Assembly: GCF_001969445.1 (NCBI RefSeq)
Contig: NZ_CP017297.1
Span: 3,410,001-3,474,000, forward strand
Direction of reading: 5' to 3'
Length of the DNA stretch: 64,000 nt
Source of the DNA: Brachybacterium sp. P6-10-X1
GTDB lineage: Bacteria > Actinomycetota > Actinomycetes > Actinomycetales > Dermabacteraceae
Shown here: positions 12,975 to 22,019 of the stretch, piece by piece
Position numbering within the stretch: position 1 is the stretch's first letter
How the letters are laid out: each line of letters starts with the position of its first letter
Translations under genes and position numbers: made by a program
The notes under the pieces: model-generated
Told to the model about the DNA's origin: nothing
The model's input: the letters and a program-made list of their open reading frames with translations, nothing else
The model's database searches: none

Positions 12975-12997
12975 ATCCCCAGCGTAACGGGGGATCG
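12975..12997 (-). promoter_or_regulatory. Palindrome over the probable ptsH -10 box
   Basis: GATCCCC and GGGGATC (7-bp arms, 9-bp spacer) flank the minus-strand -10-like TACGCT, about 30 bases before the ptsH start. It could be an operator or a 5' hairpin. Confidence 0.4.
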
Positions 12998-13178
12998 GTG
13001 CTCGCCGGGACGCCGGCGGCGGAACGGGGTCGGATCGTGGTCACCGGTCGTTCACCGTGGCCTGATGTGACCGAAGAGTTATCGGACATCTGCGCAGAAG
13101 AGTGCCGTGCGGGGCGGTCCGGGCAGGTAGCGTACGAGATGCACCGTCAGGGGTGGCGGCACGCGCTCGGGGAAGCGC

Positions 13179-14033
13179 TCAGCGGAATCCGCCGACGACG
13201 CCCGGGCTGTCGTATCCGGACATTCCTGGGGGCATGGCCTGCAGGCTCGTCGGTCCGAGGGCGTCACGACCGGCGTCGGTGAGCTCGAACCAGGCGATCA
13301 TTCCCGGCCCGGGCGTGCGCCCGCCGATCGCGTCCCACGTCGTCCCGATGTGCTCGACGACCTCGGCGAGCGGGAGGTCCCAGGGTGTGAAGCGCCCGCC
13401 GCTGACGAATCCCGCACGGATCTCACCCCGTCCGAGCAGTCGCCCGAGCAGGTCCGGCCCTCGGCGTTCGAACTCCGTGTCCTCCAGTGCGCCGGAGCGG
13501 GCGAGCAGGTCGACCACGTGTCCCGGGTGGATCCACGCATCCCGTCCCGTCTCGCGCAGGCGCTCCTCGAGGGCGCTGGGGCGGGAGGCGGCGTAGAGAG
13601 CCAGCGTCTCCGGGGTCGCGTACACCGCCTCCCCGGCGGGGCGCGCGTCGACCTGTCCCTTCTTCTCCGCCTCCAGCTGCGCGCGCCGGGGTCCCTGCAG
13701 TCGCCAGCGCGGCGGGCTCGTCAGCCGCAGCGGGCCGGCGGGTGCACTCAGCGTGAGCGAGAGGGAACCATCGCCCAGGATCTCGGCGCTCGTGATCACG
13801 CCGCCGAGCAGGTGCGGGTCGCGCAGCCCGACCACGCCGCCCTCGTCGGACCCGAGCGTGGCGCCTGCCAGCTGCTGGATGCGGGAGTGGAGCACCCAGC
13901 CCCGCGCGGTGACGGTCCAGGTGCCGCGGGAGGCGACCCGGGTGTGGATGATCGACTGCCCGACGAGCTCCTCGAGCAGGGGGTGGCTGCGGACCTGGTG
14001 GCGACCGGAGAAGCCGGGCAGGAAGCTGGCCAT
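13179..14033 (-). CDS. Hypothetical protein, unrecognised family
   Basis: A 284-residue soluble protein with coding-like composition, which I do not recognise. It has no signal peptide or membrane segment. It reads like an alpha/beta protein with short positively charged stretches (RRAQLEAEKKGQ, RRGPDLLGRLLGRGE) and a proline/glycine-rich tail. The start is uncertain. MASFLPGF at 14033 and MRHDGFMAS at 14051 both have a -10-like hexamer (CACGAT or GATCGT) six bases upstream on the minus strand, so either could be leaderless. It is divergent from the TetR gene at 14099, so the regulator may control it. Confidence 0.65.
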   Translation of the reverse strand: MASFLPGFSGRHQVRSHPLLEELVGQSIIHTRVASRGTWTVTARGWVLHSRIQQLAGATLGSDEGGVVGLRDPHLLGGVITSAEILGDGSLSLTLSAPAGPLRLTSPPRWRLQGPRRAQLEAEKKGQVDARPAGEAVYATPETLALYAASRPSALEERLRETGRDAWIHPGHVVDLLARSGALEDTEFERRGPDLLGRLLGRGEIRAGFVSGGRFTPWDLPLAEVVEHIGTTWDAIGGRTPGPGMIAWFELTDAGRDALGPTSLQAMPPGMSGYDSPGVVGGFR

Positions 14034-14086
14034 GAACCCATCGTGCCGCATGACGGGACGATCTGGGCCTTCCCGGAGGTCGGGCC

Positions 14087-14092
14087 TAATAT
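14087..14092 (+). promoter_or_regulatory. -10 box of a leaderless TetR transcript
   Basis: TAATAT ends six bases before the ATG at 14099, so the predicted start point is the A of the start codon. No ribosome site is present. Confidence 0.7.
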
Positions 14093-14098
14093 GGGGCG

Positions 14099-14776
14099 AT
14101 GCCCAGTACAGCAGGCCGTGCGCCGGACCCCAGACCTGCGCGGACGAAGGCGGCGATCTTCGCTGCGGCACGGGACCTCAGCGCCCGCGACGGTGACGTC
14201 ACGGTCAACGCGCTCGCGCAGCGGGCAGGCGTCAGCCGCGCCGCGTTCTACAGCCATTTCTCGGGTCTGGACGATCTGATGGGCGCGATGCTCGCGACGA
14301 TGTTCGACCGCCAGCAGGAACGCAGCATCGAACTGGCGGCGCAGGGGCGCAGCATCCAGGAGATGGTGCGGGTCTCGGCGGCGACGATGGTCGCCTACGT
14401 CGCCCACCACCACGCATTCCTCCGGGGCGCGTTGGACTGGAAGTTCTCCCATCGCACGTACCTCATCCTGGTCGGCACCCTGGCCGATCTCCACGCCGTG
14501 GCGCTGGACCGGCTCGGTGACCAGGTGCCGCTGTCCCCGCCGATCCCGCAGATGGCGCGCTATTTCGCGGGTGGCTCCCTGGACCTGCTCATCCAGTGGC
14601 TGGTCGACACGGAGCAGGACGCGCGCGCCGGCCAGGAGCTCGACCGGGAGCCGCTTCTCGCCGGCGTGCTGCGCATGCTGCCGAGCTGGTACACGGGCCT
14701 GGGGCCGGAGGTCCCGATCCCCGAGGACCTGGTCCTGGAGTGGCTGGTCGCCGACCCCGACGACAGCGCCGCCTGA
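14099..14776 (+). CDS. TetR/AcrR family transcriptional regulator
   Basis: A 225-residue regulator. The N-terminal helix-turn-helix is clear (VTVNALAQRAGVSRAAFYSHF, about residues 35-55). The C-terminal ligand domain is not similar to any subfamily I know. It is transcribed from a probable leaderless promoter and divergent from the hypothetical gene at 13179-14033, the usual arrangement for a TetR repressor and its target. The downstream M20 peptidase is convergent. Confidence 0.9.
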   Translation: MPSTAGRAPDPRPARTKAAIFAAARDLSARDGDVTVNALAQRAGVSRAAFYSHFSGLDDLMGAMLATMFDRQQERSIELAAQGRSIQEMVRVSAATMVAYVAHHHAFLRGALDWKFSHRTYLILVGTLADLHAVALDRLGDQVPLSPPIPQMARYFAGGSLDLLIQWLVDTEQDARAGQELDREPLLAGVLRMLPSWYTGLGPEVPIPEDLVLEWLVADPDDSAA

Positions 14777-14808
14777 TCCCTCGCGGCCGCTTCCCAGCAG
14801 TCGCCCTC

Positions 14809-16170
14809 TCAGCAGTCGCGTGCCAGGCGCAGCAGCACCCGCGCCCCGAACCGGACCGCCTCGATCGGAACCCGCTCGTCGACGCCGTGGAACAGCGGGG
14901 CGAAGTCCAGATCGGCAGGCAGCCGCAGCGGCGCGAAGCCGTAGCCGATGATGCCCAGTTCCCGCGAGAGCGGCTTGTTGTCGGTCCCGCCGCTGAGGCA
15001 GTAGGGCAGCACCCGGGATCCGGGGTCCTCTGCCTGGATCGACCGGGTCATCACGTCCACCAGGGCGCCCTCGCGCGGGGAGTCCACCGAGTTGCCGACG
15101 TCGTCGACGATCACCTCGACGTGCTCGCCGGTCAGCTCGTCCAGCAGCGTGAGCAGCTGCTCCTGATGGCCGGGCAGGAAGCGGGCGTCGAAGGTCGCCT
15201 CGGCGGTCTGCGGGATGACGTTGCCCTTGTATCCCGCGCTGAGCATCGTCAGGTTCGTCGAGTCGCTGAGCGTGCCGGAGACGAACTGGCGTGCCCCGCC
15301 CATCAGCGGCAGGAACGCGTCGACGTCGTCCTCGTCCCAGCCGATGCCGGTGATCTCGGTGACCCCGTCGAACAGGGCGCGGACGCTCGCGATGAACTCG
15401 GTGGGGAAGACGTGCTCGTCGATCGCGGCGATCGCGCGGGACAGACGCACGATGGCGTTCTCGTGGTTGGGGACCGAGCCGTGCCCGGCGCGGCCCGCCG
15501 CCCGCAACCGGCCCCACACCAGTCCCTTCTCCGCGGTCTGCAGGAGGTAGGCGCGCACCTGCTCGCCGGTGTCCTGCTCGGGCAGGGTGATCGAATAGCC
15601 GCCGACCTCGCTGATCGCCTCGGTCATGCCGTCGAACAGGTGAGGCCGGTGCTCGACGATCCACTCCGAGCCCCAGATGCCGCGGTTCTCCTCGTCGGCG
15701 AAGAACGCGAACAGCAGGTCACGCGGCGGCGTCTGCCCGGTGCGGGCGAGGTGCCGCGCCAGGGCCAGGATCATCCCGACCATGTCCTTCATGTCCACGG
15801 CGCCGCGGCCGTAGATCATCCCGTCGCGGATCTCGGCGCCGAAGGGGTCGGCCGACCAGTCCTCGGCGCGCGCCGGCACCACGTCCAGGTGGCCGTGCAG
15901 GATCAGGCCGCCGCGCTCGCGATCCCGGCCGGGCAGCCGCGCGAAGACGCTGGGCCGACCCGGCGCGGATTCGTGCACCTCGGGCGCGAGTCCCACCTCG
16001 CGCAGTTTCGCGACCACGTAGTCCGCCGCTTCCGCCTCACCCGGGCCCCAGCTCGCGGGGTCGTCCCCACCGAAGTTGCTGGTGTCGATCCGGATCAGGT
16101 CGCGGGTGAACTCCACCGCCTCGTCCTGCAGCTGGACGAGCTCGTCGGCGGTCGGGTCGGCGATGGGCAT
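14809..16170 (-). CDS. M20 family metallopeptidase
   Basis: A 453-residue cytoplasmic di-zinc hydrolase of the M20/M25/M40 superfamily (ArgE/DapE/carboxypeptidase-like). Metal and catalytic blocks are visible: HGHLDVVP, GRGAVDMKD and the glutamate pair in FADEENRG. A dimerisation domain fills the middle. A ribosome site GAGGAGG lies seven bases before the ATG at 16170. The exact substrate, a dipeptide or N-acyl amino acid, cannot be read from sequence. It is not obviously in an operon; the next gene downstream is the convergent TetR gene. Confidence 0.9.
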   Translation of the reverse strand: MPIADPTADELVQLQDEAVEFTRDLIRIDTSNFGGDDPASWGPGEAEAADYVVAKLREVGLAPEVHESAPGRPSVFARLPGRDRERGGLILHGHLDVVPARAEDWSADPFGAEIRDGMIYGRGAVDMKDMVGMILALARHLARTGQTPPRDLLFAFFADEENRGIWGSEWIVEHRPHLFDGMTEAISEVGGYSITLPEQDTGEQVRAYLLQTAEKGLVWGRLRAAGRAGHGSVPNHENAIVRLSRAIAAIDEHVFPTEFIASVRALFDGVTEITGIGWDEDDVDAFLPLMGGARQFVSGTLSDSTNLTMLSAGYKGNVIPQTAEATFDARFLPGHQEQLLTLLDELTGEHVEVIVDDVGNSVDSPREGALVDVMTRSIQAEDPGSRVLPYCLSGGTDNKPLSRELGIIGYGFAPLRLPADLDFAPLFHGVDERVPIEAVRFGARVLLRLARDC

Positions 16171-16235
16171 ACCGGGTCCTCCTCGGGGTCGGGGCCCTCA
16201 CCGTACTCGGCGGGGCGGAGGACCCGGTGAGGGTC

Positions 16236-16727
16236 TCAGCCCTCAGAGCCCTCCAGGTGGGCCCGCATGAACCACTGGAACTTCTCCATGCCTCGGGTCT
16301 GCTCGATCAGGAGGTCCTCCGTCATCGGGTCGAGCTCGCCGGCCAGGGTGATGGACTTGCGGTTCGAGGCGATGATCCCGTCGTAGACCGCGTCGAGGGC
16401 GCGCAGATGCTCCTGGGTGTCGGCCTTGCCGACGGTGTAGTCGCTCCAGCTGCGCTCGGAGACCAGGCGGCCGGGGGTGCCGACGGGCGAGGCGCCCAGC
16501 TGGGCGATGCGCTCGGCGAGGTCGTCGGCGTACCCGCGGACGTCCTCGACCTGGGGGTCGATCATCTCGTGGACCGCGATGAAGCGGGGGCCGGTGACGT
16601 TCCAGTGCGCATGCTTGAGCGTGAGCTGCAGGTCGTTCATCGCGTGCAGGCGGTCCTGCAGCGTCTCGACCAGCCGCACGGAGTCGTCCGTGCCGAGTCC
16701 GGGAACCGTGTACGAGAGGTCAGCCAT
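16236..16727 (-). CDS. dps: Dps ferritin-like DNA-protection protein
   Basis: A 163-residue Dps. It forms a dodecamer that stores iron using hydrogen peroxide and can bind DNA under stress. The ferroxidase residues H41, H53, D68 and E72 keep the family spacing. The surrounding motif KHAHWNVTGPRFIAVHEMID is diagnostic. AGGAG lies seven bases before the ATG at 16727. A longer upstream open frame is not needed, because the Dps fold begins at this ATG. Confidence 0.95.
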   Translation of the reverse strand: MADLSYTVPGLGTDDSVRLVETLQDRLHAMNDLQLTLKHAHWNVTGPRFIAVHEMIDPQVEDVRGYADDLAERIAQLGASPVGTPGRLVSERSWSDYTVGKADTQEHLRALDAVYDGIIASNRKSITLAGELDPMTEDLLIEQTRGMEKFQWFMRAHLEGSEG

Positions 16728-16896
16728 GTCATCTCCTGTCTGAGGGCGTGCTGTGGTGATCGGGTCGTCACTCGGATCAACGCGTCGGGGAAGGGCCTTT
16801 GTTCCCGGCGGGCGCGGCGCCCCTGGACCGATCGGTACGACCGCCCGTCCGTACGATGGACCCCTGTGCAGCCTCGCCGACCCGCAGGAGGATCCC

Positions 16897-17760
16897 GTGA
16901 AGCCGATCAGCGCCCTGAGAGGACGGCTCTCCGCCGTCCCGACCGCTGTGCGCCGCCGGTCCCGGGATGCCGCGACGCGCGCGAGGATCCTCGCCGATGC
17001 CCGGGCGATCGGCCCGGAGATCCCGCGCGACGCCGATCCCGACGATCTGATCCGCGCCGCCCGCCGGCTCGTGCGCCGTGCCGCCCAGGACGAGTTCGCC
17101 CGAGAGGGCGTCACCCGGGTGCGGCTGCCCGAGGAGATCTCTCGCGCGGAGCTGCGACGGGCCGATGTGGCCGGGGATGCGAGCTTCCACGCCGTCGTCG
17201 AGGACGTCCTGTCAGCGCTCGACATCGTCCCCAGCCCGCTGGAGCGCGAGGACGCGGTCGACCTGCGCAGGGCGCCCACCTCCGCGGACCGCTACGGGCT
17301 CTCCCCGGAGGTCGCCGCCGATCTCGCGTCCTACGTGCTGCAGCGGGCCGTCGAGCTCGACGGAGAGCTGGAGGACGGCGAGGTGGAAGATGTCGAGCAA
17401 TTCTTTACCGTGCAGGCGACCCGGATCCGCGAGGACGTGCGCGCGGTGCTCGTGCGTCAGGTGACGGTGCCGCTCGAGCTGAAGGTCGCCCTCGAACGGC
17501 ACGAGCGGATCGAGACCGGCGAGCCGGACGCCGAGCGCTTCACCTCTCCCGTCCGCGGCCCGGGGGCCGCGGGCGCGACCGATGAGGAGCGGCAGGGCTT
17601 CGCGCGGCGGGCGCGGGCCGCGTACGACTTCGCGCAGTCCGAAGCCGGTCGGACCGCCTTCGGCGTCCTGCGCACCGGAGCCGAGAAGGCCTACGAGAAG
17701 TACGGCAAGGGCGAGGGGAGGTCGGGCGGGACCGATTCCGGCTCCGGCGCGAAGCGCTGA
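16897..17760 (+). CDS. Hypothetical protein, charged and helical
   Basis: A 287-residue protein rich in Arg, Glu, Asp and Ala with no signal peptide or membrane segment; predicted mainly helical. I do not recognise a family. The GTG start at 16897 has AGGAGG five bases upstream. The last 15 residues are a Gly/Ser/Lys-rich tail. It is divergent from dps with a gap of about 170 bp. Codon use is like its neighbours, so it is probably a real native gene. Confidence 0.7.
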   Translation: MKPISALRGRLSAVPTAVRRRSRDAATRARILADARAIGPEIPRDADPDDLIRAARRLVRRAAQDEFAREGVTRVRLPEEISRAELRRADVAGDASFHAVVEDVLSALDIVPSPLEREDAVDLRRAPTSADRYGLSPEVAADLASYVLQRAVELDGELEDGEVEDVEQFFTVQATRIREDVRAVLVRQVTVPLELKVALERHERIETGEPDAERFTSPVRGPGAAGATDEERQGFARRARAAYDFAQSEAGRTAFGVLRTGAEKAYEKYGKGEGRSGGTDSGSGAKR

Positions 17761-17764
17761 GCGC

Positions 17765-17872
17765 TCAGTCCTGTCCGGGCGACGACGGGGCCGGGCCGGC
17801 GAGGATCGTGGAGATGCCGTGGCGGGTCTCCTCGAGCAGCGTGGCGACCTGACGCTCTGTATCGCAGAGCAA
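17765..17872 (-). pseudogene. Possible short gene remnant
   Basis: A 35-codon minus-strand frame from a TTG reads like real protein (TERQVATLLEETRHGIST) and ends four bases after the convergent hypothetical gene. An in-frame stop lies just before it and there is no ribosome site, so it may be the tail of a decayed gene. Very tentative. Confidence 0.2.
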
Positions 17873-17893
17873 GGGGGTGCGTCACGCGAGTGA

Positions 17894-17927
17894 GCGGCGC
17901 CGGGGCCCGATCGGGGCCCGGCGCCGC
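17894..17927. terminator. Convergent-gene hairpin
   Basis: Two 17-base arms (17894-17910 and 17911-17927) are complementary except at one position and extremely GC-rich. It sits between two convergent genes, so it may act in both directions. Confidence 0.6.
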
Positions 17928-17948
17928 GATGCTCAGCGGATCAACCGT

Positions 17949-18419
17949 TCAAAGGCCGGCCTTCTCGTGCAGCTGGCGCTTGATGCGGGCGAGCATCCCG
18001 GACATGCCGTTCAGTCGCAGCGGGCTGACCACCTCCGCGAGGCCCAGCTGCCCGGTCACCGCCTCGGGCGTGTCCAGCACGTCTCCGACGGAGCGGCCGT
18101 CGAGCGCCTCGGCGAGGATCGAGGCGAATCCGCGGGTGGTCGGCGCCTCCGGCGGAGCGGAGAAGAACAGGTGCGCCGTCGCCTCCCGACCGGTGCCGTC
18201 CACCTCGGTGGCCAGGAAGATCGGCGACTGGCATTCCGGGACCGGTTCGAGCAGTTCGGGATGGTCCGCATAGCGGTCCGGCAGCGGCGGCAGGCTGTTC
18301 GAGAACTCCAGCAGCAGCTGCAGGCGGTCCTTCCCGCCGAGGGCGTGGAAGTCGTCGGCGATCTCGGCGAAGGCCGCGGGCAGCTCGGCGCCGTCGGCGG
18401 GGGTCGATCCGGTGCTCAT
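17949..18419 (-). CDS. sufE: SufE-family sulfur acceptor protein
   Basis: A 156-residue SufE-like protein that takes sulfur from a cysteine desulfurase or sulfurtransferase and hands it on for Fe-S cluster work. The acceptor cysteine C63 lies in EPVPECQSP, matching the family V-x-x-C-Q-S loop. Its ATG overlaps the stop of the rhodanese gene upstream (ATGA), a conserved actinobacterial pairing. That suggests the rhodanese and SufE act on the same sulfur relay. A GC-rich hairpin follows the gene. Confidence 0.9.
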   Translation of the reverse strand: MSTGSTPADGAELPAAFAEIADDFHALGGKDRLQLLLEFSNSLPPLPDRYADHPELLEPVPECQSPIFLATEVDGTGREATAHLFFSAPPEAPTTRGFASILAEALDGRSVGDVLDTPEAVTGQLGLAEVVSPLRLNGMSGMLARIKRQLHEKAGL

Positions 18420-19321
18420 CGGGCCGGGACCTCGCCCGGTTCGGGGCCGACGGCGATGGGCAGGCGCACGGCATTGCCCCACTCGGTCCAGGAGCCGTCG
18501 TAGTTGCGGACGTCCTCGAAGCCGAGCAGGTACGTCAGGGCGAACCAGGTGTGGGCGGAGCGCTCACCGATGCGGCAGTACGCGATCACGGGCGCGGAGG
18601 TGTCGAAGCCCAGCTCTCCGAGGTAGATGGCCTCGAGGTCCGCGCGGGGCTTGAAGCGTCCGTCCTCGGCGGCGGCGCGGGCCCACGGCACCGAACGGGC
18701 CGAGGGGATGTGGCCGCCGCGCACGGTGCCCTCCTGCGGGTAGTCGGGCATATGGGTGCGCTCGCCGGAGAACTCCTGCGGGGAGCGCACGTCGACCAGC
18801 TGGCCGCCCAGGAAGTCCAGCACGTCCTCGCGGTAGGCGCGGATCGGGGCATCCTCGCGGGCGACGACGGGGTAGCCCGACGTGGCCGCCGGCGCGGCGG
18901 CGGTCGAGGTCGTCATCTCGCGCCCCTCGGCCTCCCAGGCGGCGCGGCCGCCGTCCAGCAGGCGCACGTCCGGGTGGCCGAACAGCTCGAAGACCCACAG
19001 GGCGTAGGCCGCCCACCAGTTCGACTTGTCCCCGTAGATCACCACGGTGGTCTCGCGGGTGATGCCGGAGGCGTCCATCAGCGCCGCGAAGCCCTCGCCG
19101 TCGACGTAGTCGCGGGTGACCGGGTCGTTGAGGTCCAGGTGCCAGTCGACCTTCACCGCACCGGGGATGTGCCCGGTCTCGTACAGCAGCACGTCCTCGT
19201 CGGACTCGACGACGACCAGCCCCTCGGCGCCGAGCTGGTCCGCCAACCACTGGGTGGTCACGAGCTTCTCGGGGTGGGCGTACTCCTGCAGGGCGGGAGT
19301 CTGGTCAGCAGCAACGGTCAT
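18416..19321 (-). CDS. sseA: Thiosulfate/3-mercaptopyruvate sulfurtransferase (rhodanese)
   Basis: A 301-residue protein with two rhodanese domains (about 20-150 and 170-290). The second carries the catalytic cysteine C249 in YCRIGERS, the actinobacterial thiosulfate-type loop. The first domain is inactive, as usual (DKSNWW in the loop position). The ATG at 19321 is preceded by AAAGGTG. It is the first gene of a two-gene unit with sufE. It transfers sulfane sulfur from thiosulfate or mercaptopyruvate to an acceptor such as cyanide or a protein thiol. Confidence 0.92.
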   Translation of the reverse strand: MTVAADQTPALQEYAHPEKLVTTQWLADQLGAEGLVVVESDEDVLLYETGHIPGAVKVDWHLDLNDPVTRDYVDGEGFAALMDASGITRETTVVIYGDKSNWWAAYALWVFELFGHPDVRLLDGGRAAWEAEGREMTTSTAAAPAATSGYPVVAREDAPIRAYREDVLDFLGGQLVDVRSPQEFSGERTHMPDYPQEGTVRGGHIPSARSVPWARAAAEDGRFKPRADLEAIYLGELGFDTSAPVIAYCRIGERSAHTWFALTYLLGFEDVRNYDGSWTEWGNAVRLPIAVGPEPGEVPAR

Positions 19322-19532
19322 GGGGGCACCTTTCGGACGCTGGGTGGACCGGGTCCAGTCTGTCACCACAGCCTGGGCAGTGGGCAAGCGGGCCCTGCGC
19401 CGCGAGCGGACACGGGATCGAGGTGCCCGGCCCGACGCGTGCGGGGCGGATCGTCGGCCCCGAGTCGTGCGGGGCCGGATCGCCGGGCGCGTGGTCCTTC
19501 CCCTGGCGGCCTCCGACTCCTACGGTGGCCTC

Positions 19533-19955
19533 ATGGAGAACCTGGAGCAGGAACCCATCACCCCCCGTCTCGACCTGATCATCCTCGACTGCCCTGACGC
19601 GATGGAGCTGGCGACCTTCTACTCGGGACTGATGAGGTGGCCGCTCGAGGACGGTTCGGACCGGGATTGGGCGACCCTCGATCCGCCGCGCGGCGGCATC
19701 ACCCCGGAGAATCCCGACGGGGAGGCGACCCTCGCCTTCCAGCGCATCGACGACTACCAGCGCCCCACCTGGCCGGGCGGCGCCCACCCCCAGCAGGTCC
19801 ACCTGGATCTGTCCGTGCCGGACATCGATGCGGCCGAACCCCAGGTGCTCGCGCTCGGCGCCACGGTGCACGAGCACCAGCCCTCCACCTCCGGCAGCTT
19901 CCGGGTGTTCCTCGACCCGGCCGGGCACCCGTTCTGCCTGATCCGGGGCTCGTGA
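19533..19955 (+). CDS. VOC family (glyoxalase/dioxygenase-like) protein
   Basis: A 140-residue single-chain VOC fold with two beta-alpha-beta-beta-beta modules. The end PAGHPFCLIRG is typical of the actinobacterial glyoxalase-like subgroup. Function cannot be specified; members include resistance proteins and small-molecule isomerases. A -10-like TACGGT ends six bases before the ATG, so the mRNA is probably leaderless. The stop overlaps a GTG that opens only a 25-codon frame of low complexity. Confidence 0.85.
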   Translation: MENLEQEPITPRLDLIILDCPDAMELATFYSGLMRWPLEDGSDRDWATLDPPRGGITPENPDGEATLAFQRIDDYQRPTWPGGAHPQQVHLDLSVPDIDAAEPQVLALGATVHEHQPSTSGSFRVFLDPAGHPFCLIRGS

Positions 19956-20042
19956 CCACAGGTGCCGCGACCGCCGGCTCTGCCCCGAGCGACGCCGCCG
20001 CCGCACCCGTCGCCCGGGAGCCGGAGTGAGCACGGCCGCCTG

Positions 20043-20114
20043 GTGGTGATCCCGGACGACGCCATGAGCGTGGTCGACGTCCCCGTCGCCCGCACCTGCC
20101 GCACCGCGGGGTGA
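20043..20114 (+). pseudogene. Possible decayed gene tail
   Basis: The frame VVIPDDAMSVVDVPVARTC ends at 20114 and looks more like the C-terminus of a real protein than the flanking low-complexity DNA. No credible start or ribosome site precedes it. The surrounding 19956-20187 interval holds nothing else I can support. Confidence 0.2.
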
Positions 20115-20187
20115 TCCACCCGGGCGCGCGGACCGCGTCCGGGTCCTGTGCGGGTGCCCCGCCCGGGTCTGCGGGCGCCGCGTCGGG

Positions 20188-21195
20188 TCACGAGGCGTGG
20201 GCCGCGAAGGACGCGCGGATCTCCTCGGCGCTCGCCCCCTCGGTCAGCAGCACCTGCAGCAGCAGTCGAGCCTTCGCGGGCGGCAGGAAGCCGGCCATCA
20301 CCGCACCGGCGTCCAGCAGGTCGACCTCGCTGCCGGGGTAGGCGTAATGGTGGGTGGAGGTGCCGCCGGAGGCGATGCGGGTCGCGACCACCACCGGGAC
20401 CCCGGCCGAGATCAGGTCGCGCAGGCGCGGCATCGCGGCGGGGGAGACGTGCCCCATCCCCACCCCGGCGATCACCAGGCCGGCGATCGCGCCGGCCGGC
20501 ACGTGCTCGAGCAGGTCCAGGTCGTCGTCGAGACCGGCCATCACCGTCGGGACCCGGGGGAGGCTCTCGGGCAGCGTGCCGGAACGGAGCGCGGCGCGAC
20601 CGGGACCCCGGTGCAGCAGGCGCACGTCGGCCCCGTCGACCATCCCCACCGGGCCCGACGGCTCCGAGGCGAAGGCCGAGAGCGCGCGGGAGGAGGTCTT
20701 GGTGACCTGGTCCGCCAGATGCACCTGGCCGTCGAAGACCACCAGCACGCCGAGCCCTCGGGTCGTGGGCGAGGCCGCAGCGGCCACCGCATCGCGCAGG
20801 TTCGCCGGCCCGTCGGCCCCCGGGGCGCTCGCCGGACGCATCGCCCCGGTGACCACCAGCGGTGCCTCACGGTCCCAGAAGCGGTGCAGCAGGAATGCGG
20901 ACTCCTCGAGGGTATCGGTGCCATGAGTGAGGACCACGCCGTCGACCCCGCCGTCGACCGCCCGTCGCGCGCGCTCGAGCACCGCCCGCAGGTGACGCGG
21001 GCGCACGTCGGAGGAGGAGACGTTGGCGATCTGGTGCGGCGTGAGCGCGACCCCGTCGACCAGGGTGCCCGCCAGGCGCGCTGCGGCGTCGTCGTCCGGA
21101 GCGGCGTGCCCGCCGGAGGCGTCCTGGGTCATGAAGATGGTGCCGCCGAGGGTCAGCAGGGTGACGGCGGCCGACGGGGCGGAGGGTGTCGTCAC
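20188..21195 (-). CDS. L-asparaginase, type I/II fold
   Basis: A 335-residue asparaginase that hydrolyses asparagine to aspartate and ammonia. The first catalytic threonine is in LTLGGTIFM and the second in the signature HGTDTLEESA. No signal peptide is present, so it is cytoplasmic. The GTG start overlaps the stop of the SRPBCC gene (GTGA), indicating a two-gene unit. Glutaminase side activity cannot be judged from sequence. Confidence 0.92.
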   Translation of the reverse strand: MTTPSAPSAAVTLLTLGGTIFMTQDASGGHAAPDDDAAARLAGTLVDGVALTPHQIANVSSSDVRPRHLRAVLERARRAVDGGVDGVVLTHGTDTLEESAFLLHRFWDREAPLVVTGAMRPASAPGADGPANLRDAVAAAASPTTRGLGVLVVFDGQVHLADQVTKTSSRALSAFASEPSGPVGMVDGADVRLLHRGPGRAALRSGTLPESLPRVPTVMAGLDDDLDLLEHVPAGAIAGLVIAGVGMGHVSPAAMPRLRDLISAGVPVVVATRIASGGTSTHHYAYPGSEVDLLDAGAVMAGFLPPAKARLLLQVLLTEGASAEEIRASFAAHAS

Positions 21196-21908
21196 GAGAG
21201 CTCGGGCTCCTCGCCGAGGTAGAACGCGGCGGTGCGGACCGATGCCTTGCGGGCGGGCTTGCGGTCCGCGCCGGAGGCGACGTGCGCTGCGTACCAGGCG
21301 TCGGCCGTGGCGCGGGTGAACGCAGCGCCCTCGGGAGAGGAGGCGAAGGCGCCCAGCCGGGGCAGCAGCGCGGCCGACGGGTCTTCGAGGTGCAGGGCGA
21401 GGCCGTACAGCGCCCCGTCCCAGCCGCAGCCGGTCGCGGCCGGCCCGAAGGTCGCCCAGTGCGCGTCGGCCGGGACGGTGTGGCGCAGCTCGAAGCGGGT
21501 GCGCTGCTCAGCATCGCTCTCGTCGGCGTCCTCCGGGGTCGCGGGCCGCCCATGGGCCGCGGCCTCCTCGGGGGTCGTGGGCCCTTCGGGGGTCACCAGC
21601 AGCTCCATCTCGCTCACACTCTTGGCGAACTCCCAGGTCAGCAGGAGACGCCTCGGAGCCTCGACGGTCAGGACGCGGCCGCTGGTCTCCATGTCCGGCA
21701 GCTCGAAGCGTCCGCCCTCGACGATCTCGCCGTCGGCGCGACCGAACCATGCGGCGAGGCGGTCCCCGCTGGTGAGCGCCGACCACAGCTCCTCGGGAGC
21801 GACGGCGAAGCTCTGGGCGAGGGAGACGGTGTTGCCGTCCTTCGCGGGGGAGACGGCGCGGGTGACGTCGTGGAGCTGGGAATCGGGGGTCACGGGGGAG
21901 GGTGTCAT
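21192..21908 (-). CDS. SRPBCC / AHSA1-like domain protein
   Basis: A 238-residue protein with an activator-of-Hsp90-like START-fold domain: SFAVAPEELWSALTSGDRLAAWF near the N-terminus and GWDGALYGLALHL near the end of the domain. These small-ligand-binding folds are usually annotated only by fold. GAGGAG precedes the ATG at 21908. It is translationally coupled to the asparaginase downstream. The last 35 residues extend beyond the domain. Confidence 0.8.
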   Translation of the reverse strand: MTPSPVTPDSQLHDVTRAVSPAKDGNTVSLAQSFAVAPEELWSALTSGDRLAAWFGRADGEIVEGGRFELPDMETSGRVLTVEAPRRLLLTWEFAKSVSEMELLVTPEGPTTPEEAAAHGRPATPEDADESDAEQRTRFELRHTVPADAHWATFGPAATGCGWDGALYGLALHLEDPSAALLPRLGAFASSPEGAAFTRATADAWYAAHVASGADRKPARKASVRTAAFYLGEEPELS

Positions 21909-22019
21909 GAGGCTCCTCGGTCGGCGGGATGCAGGGCGCCGACGGGTGTCGGCAGGTCGGGGCGGCGCGATGGGTCGGCTGGGTGCGGTGCGGGGAGGCG
22001 GGTTGCGGGTCCCACTGTG

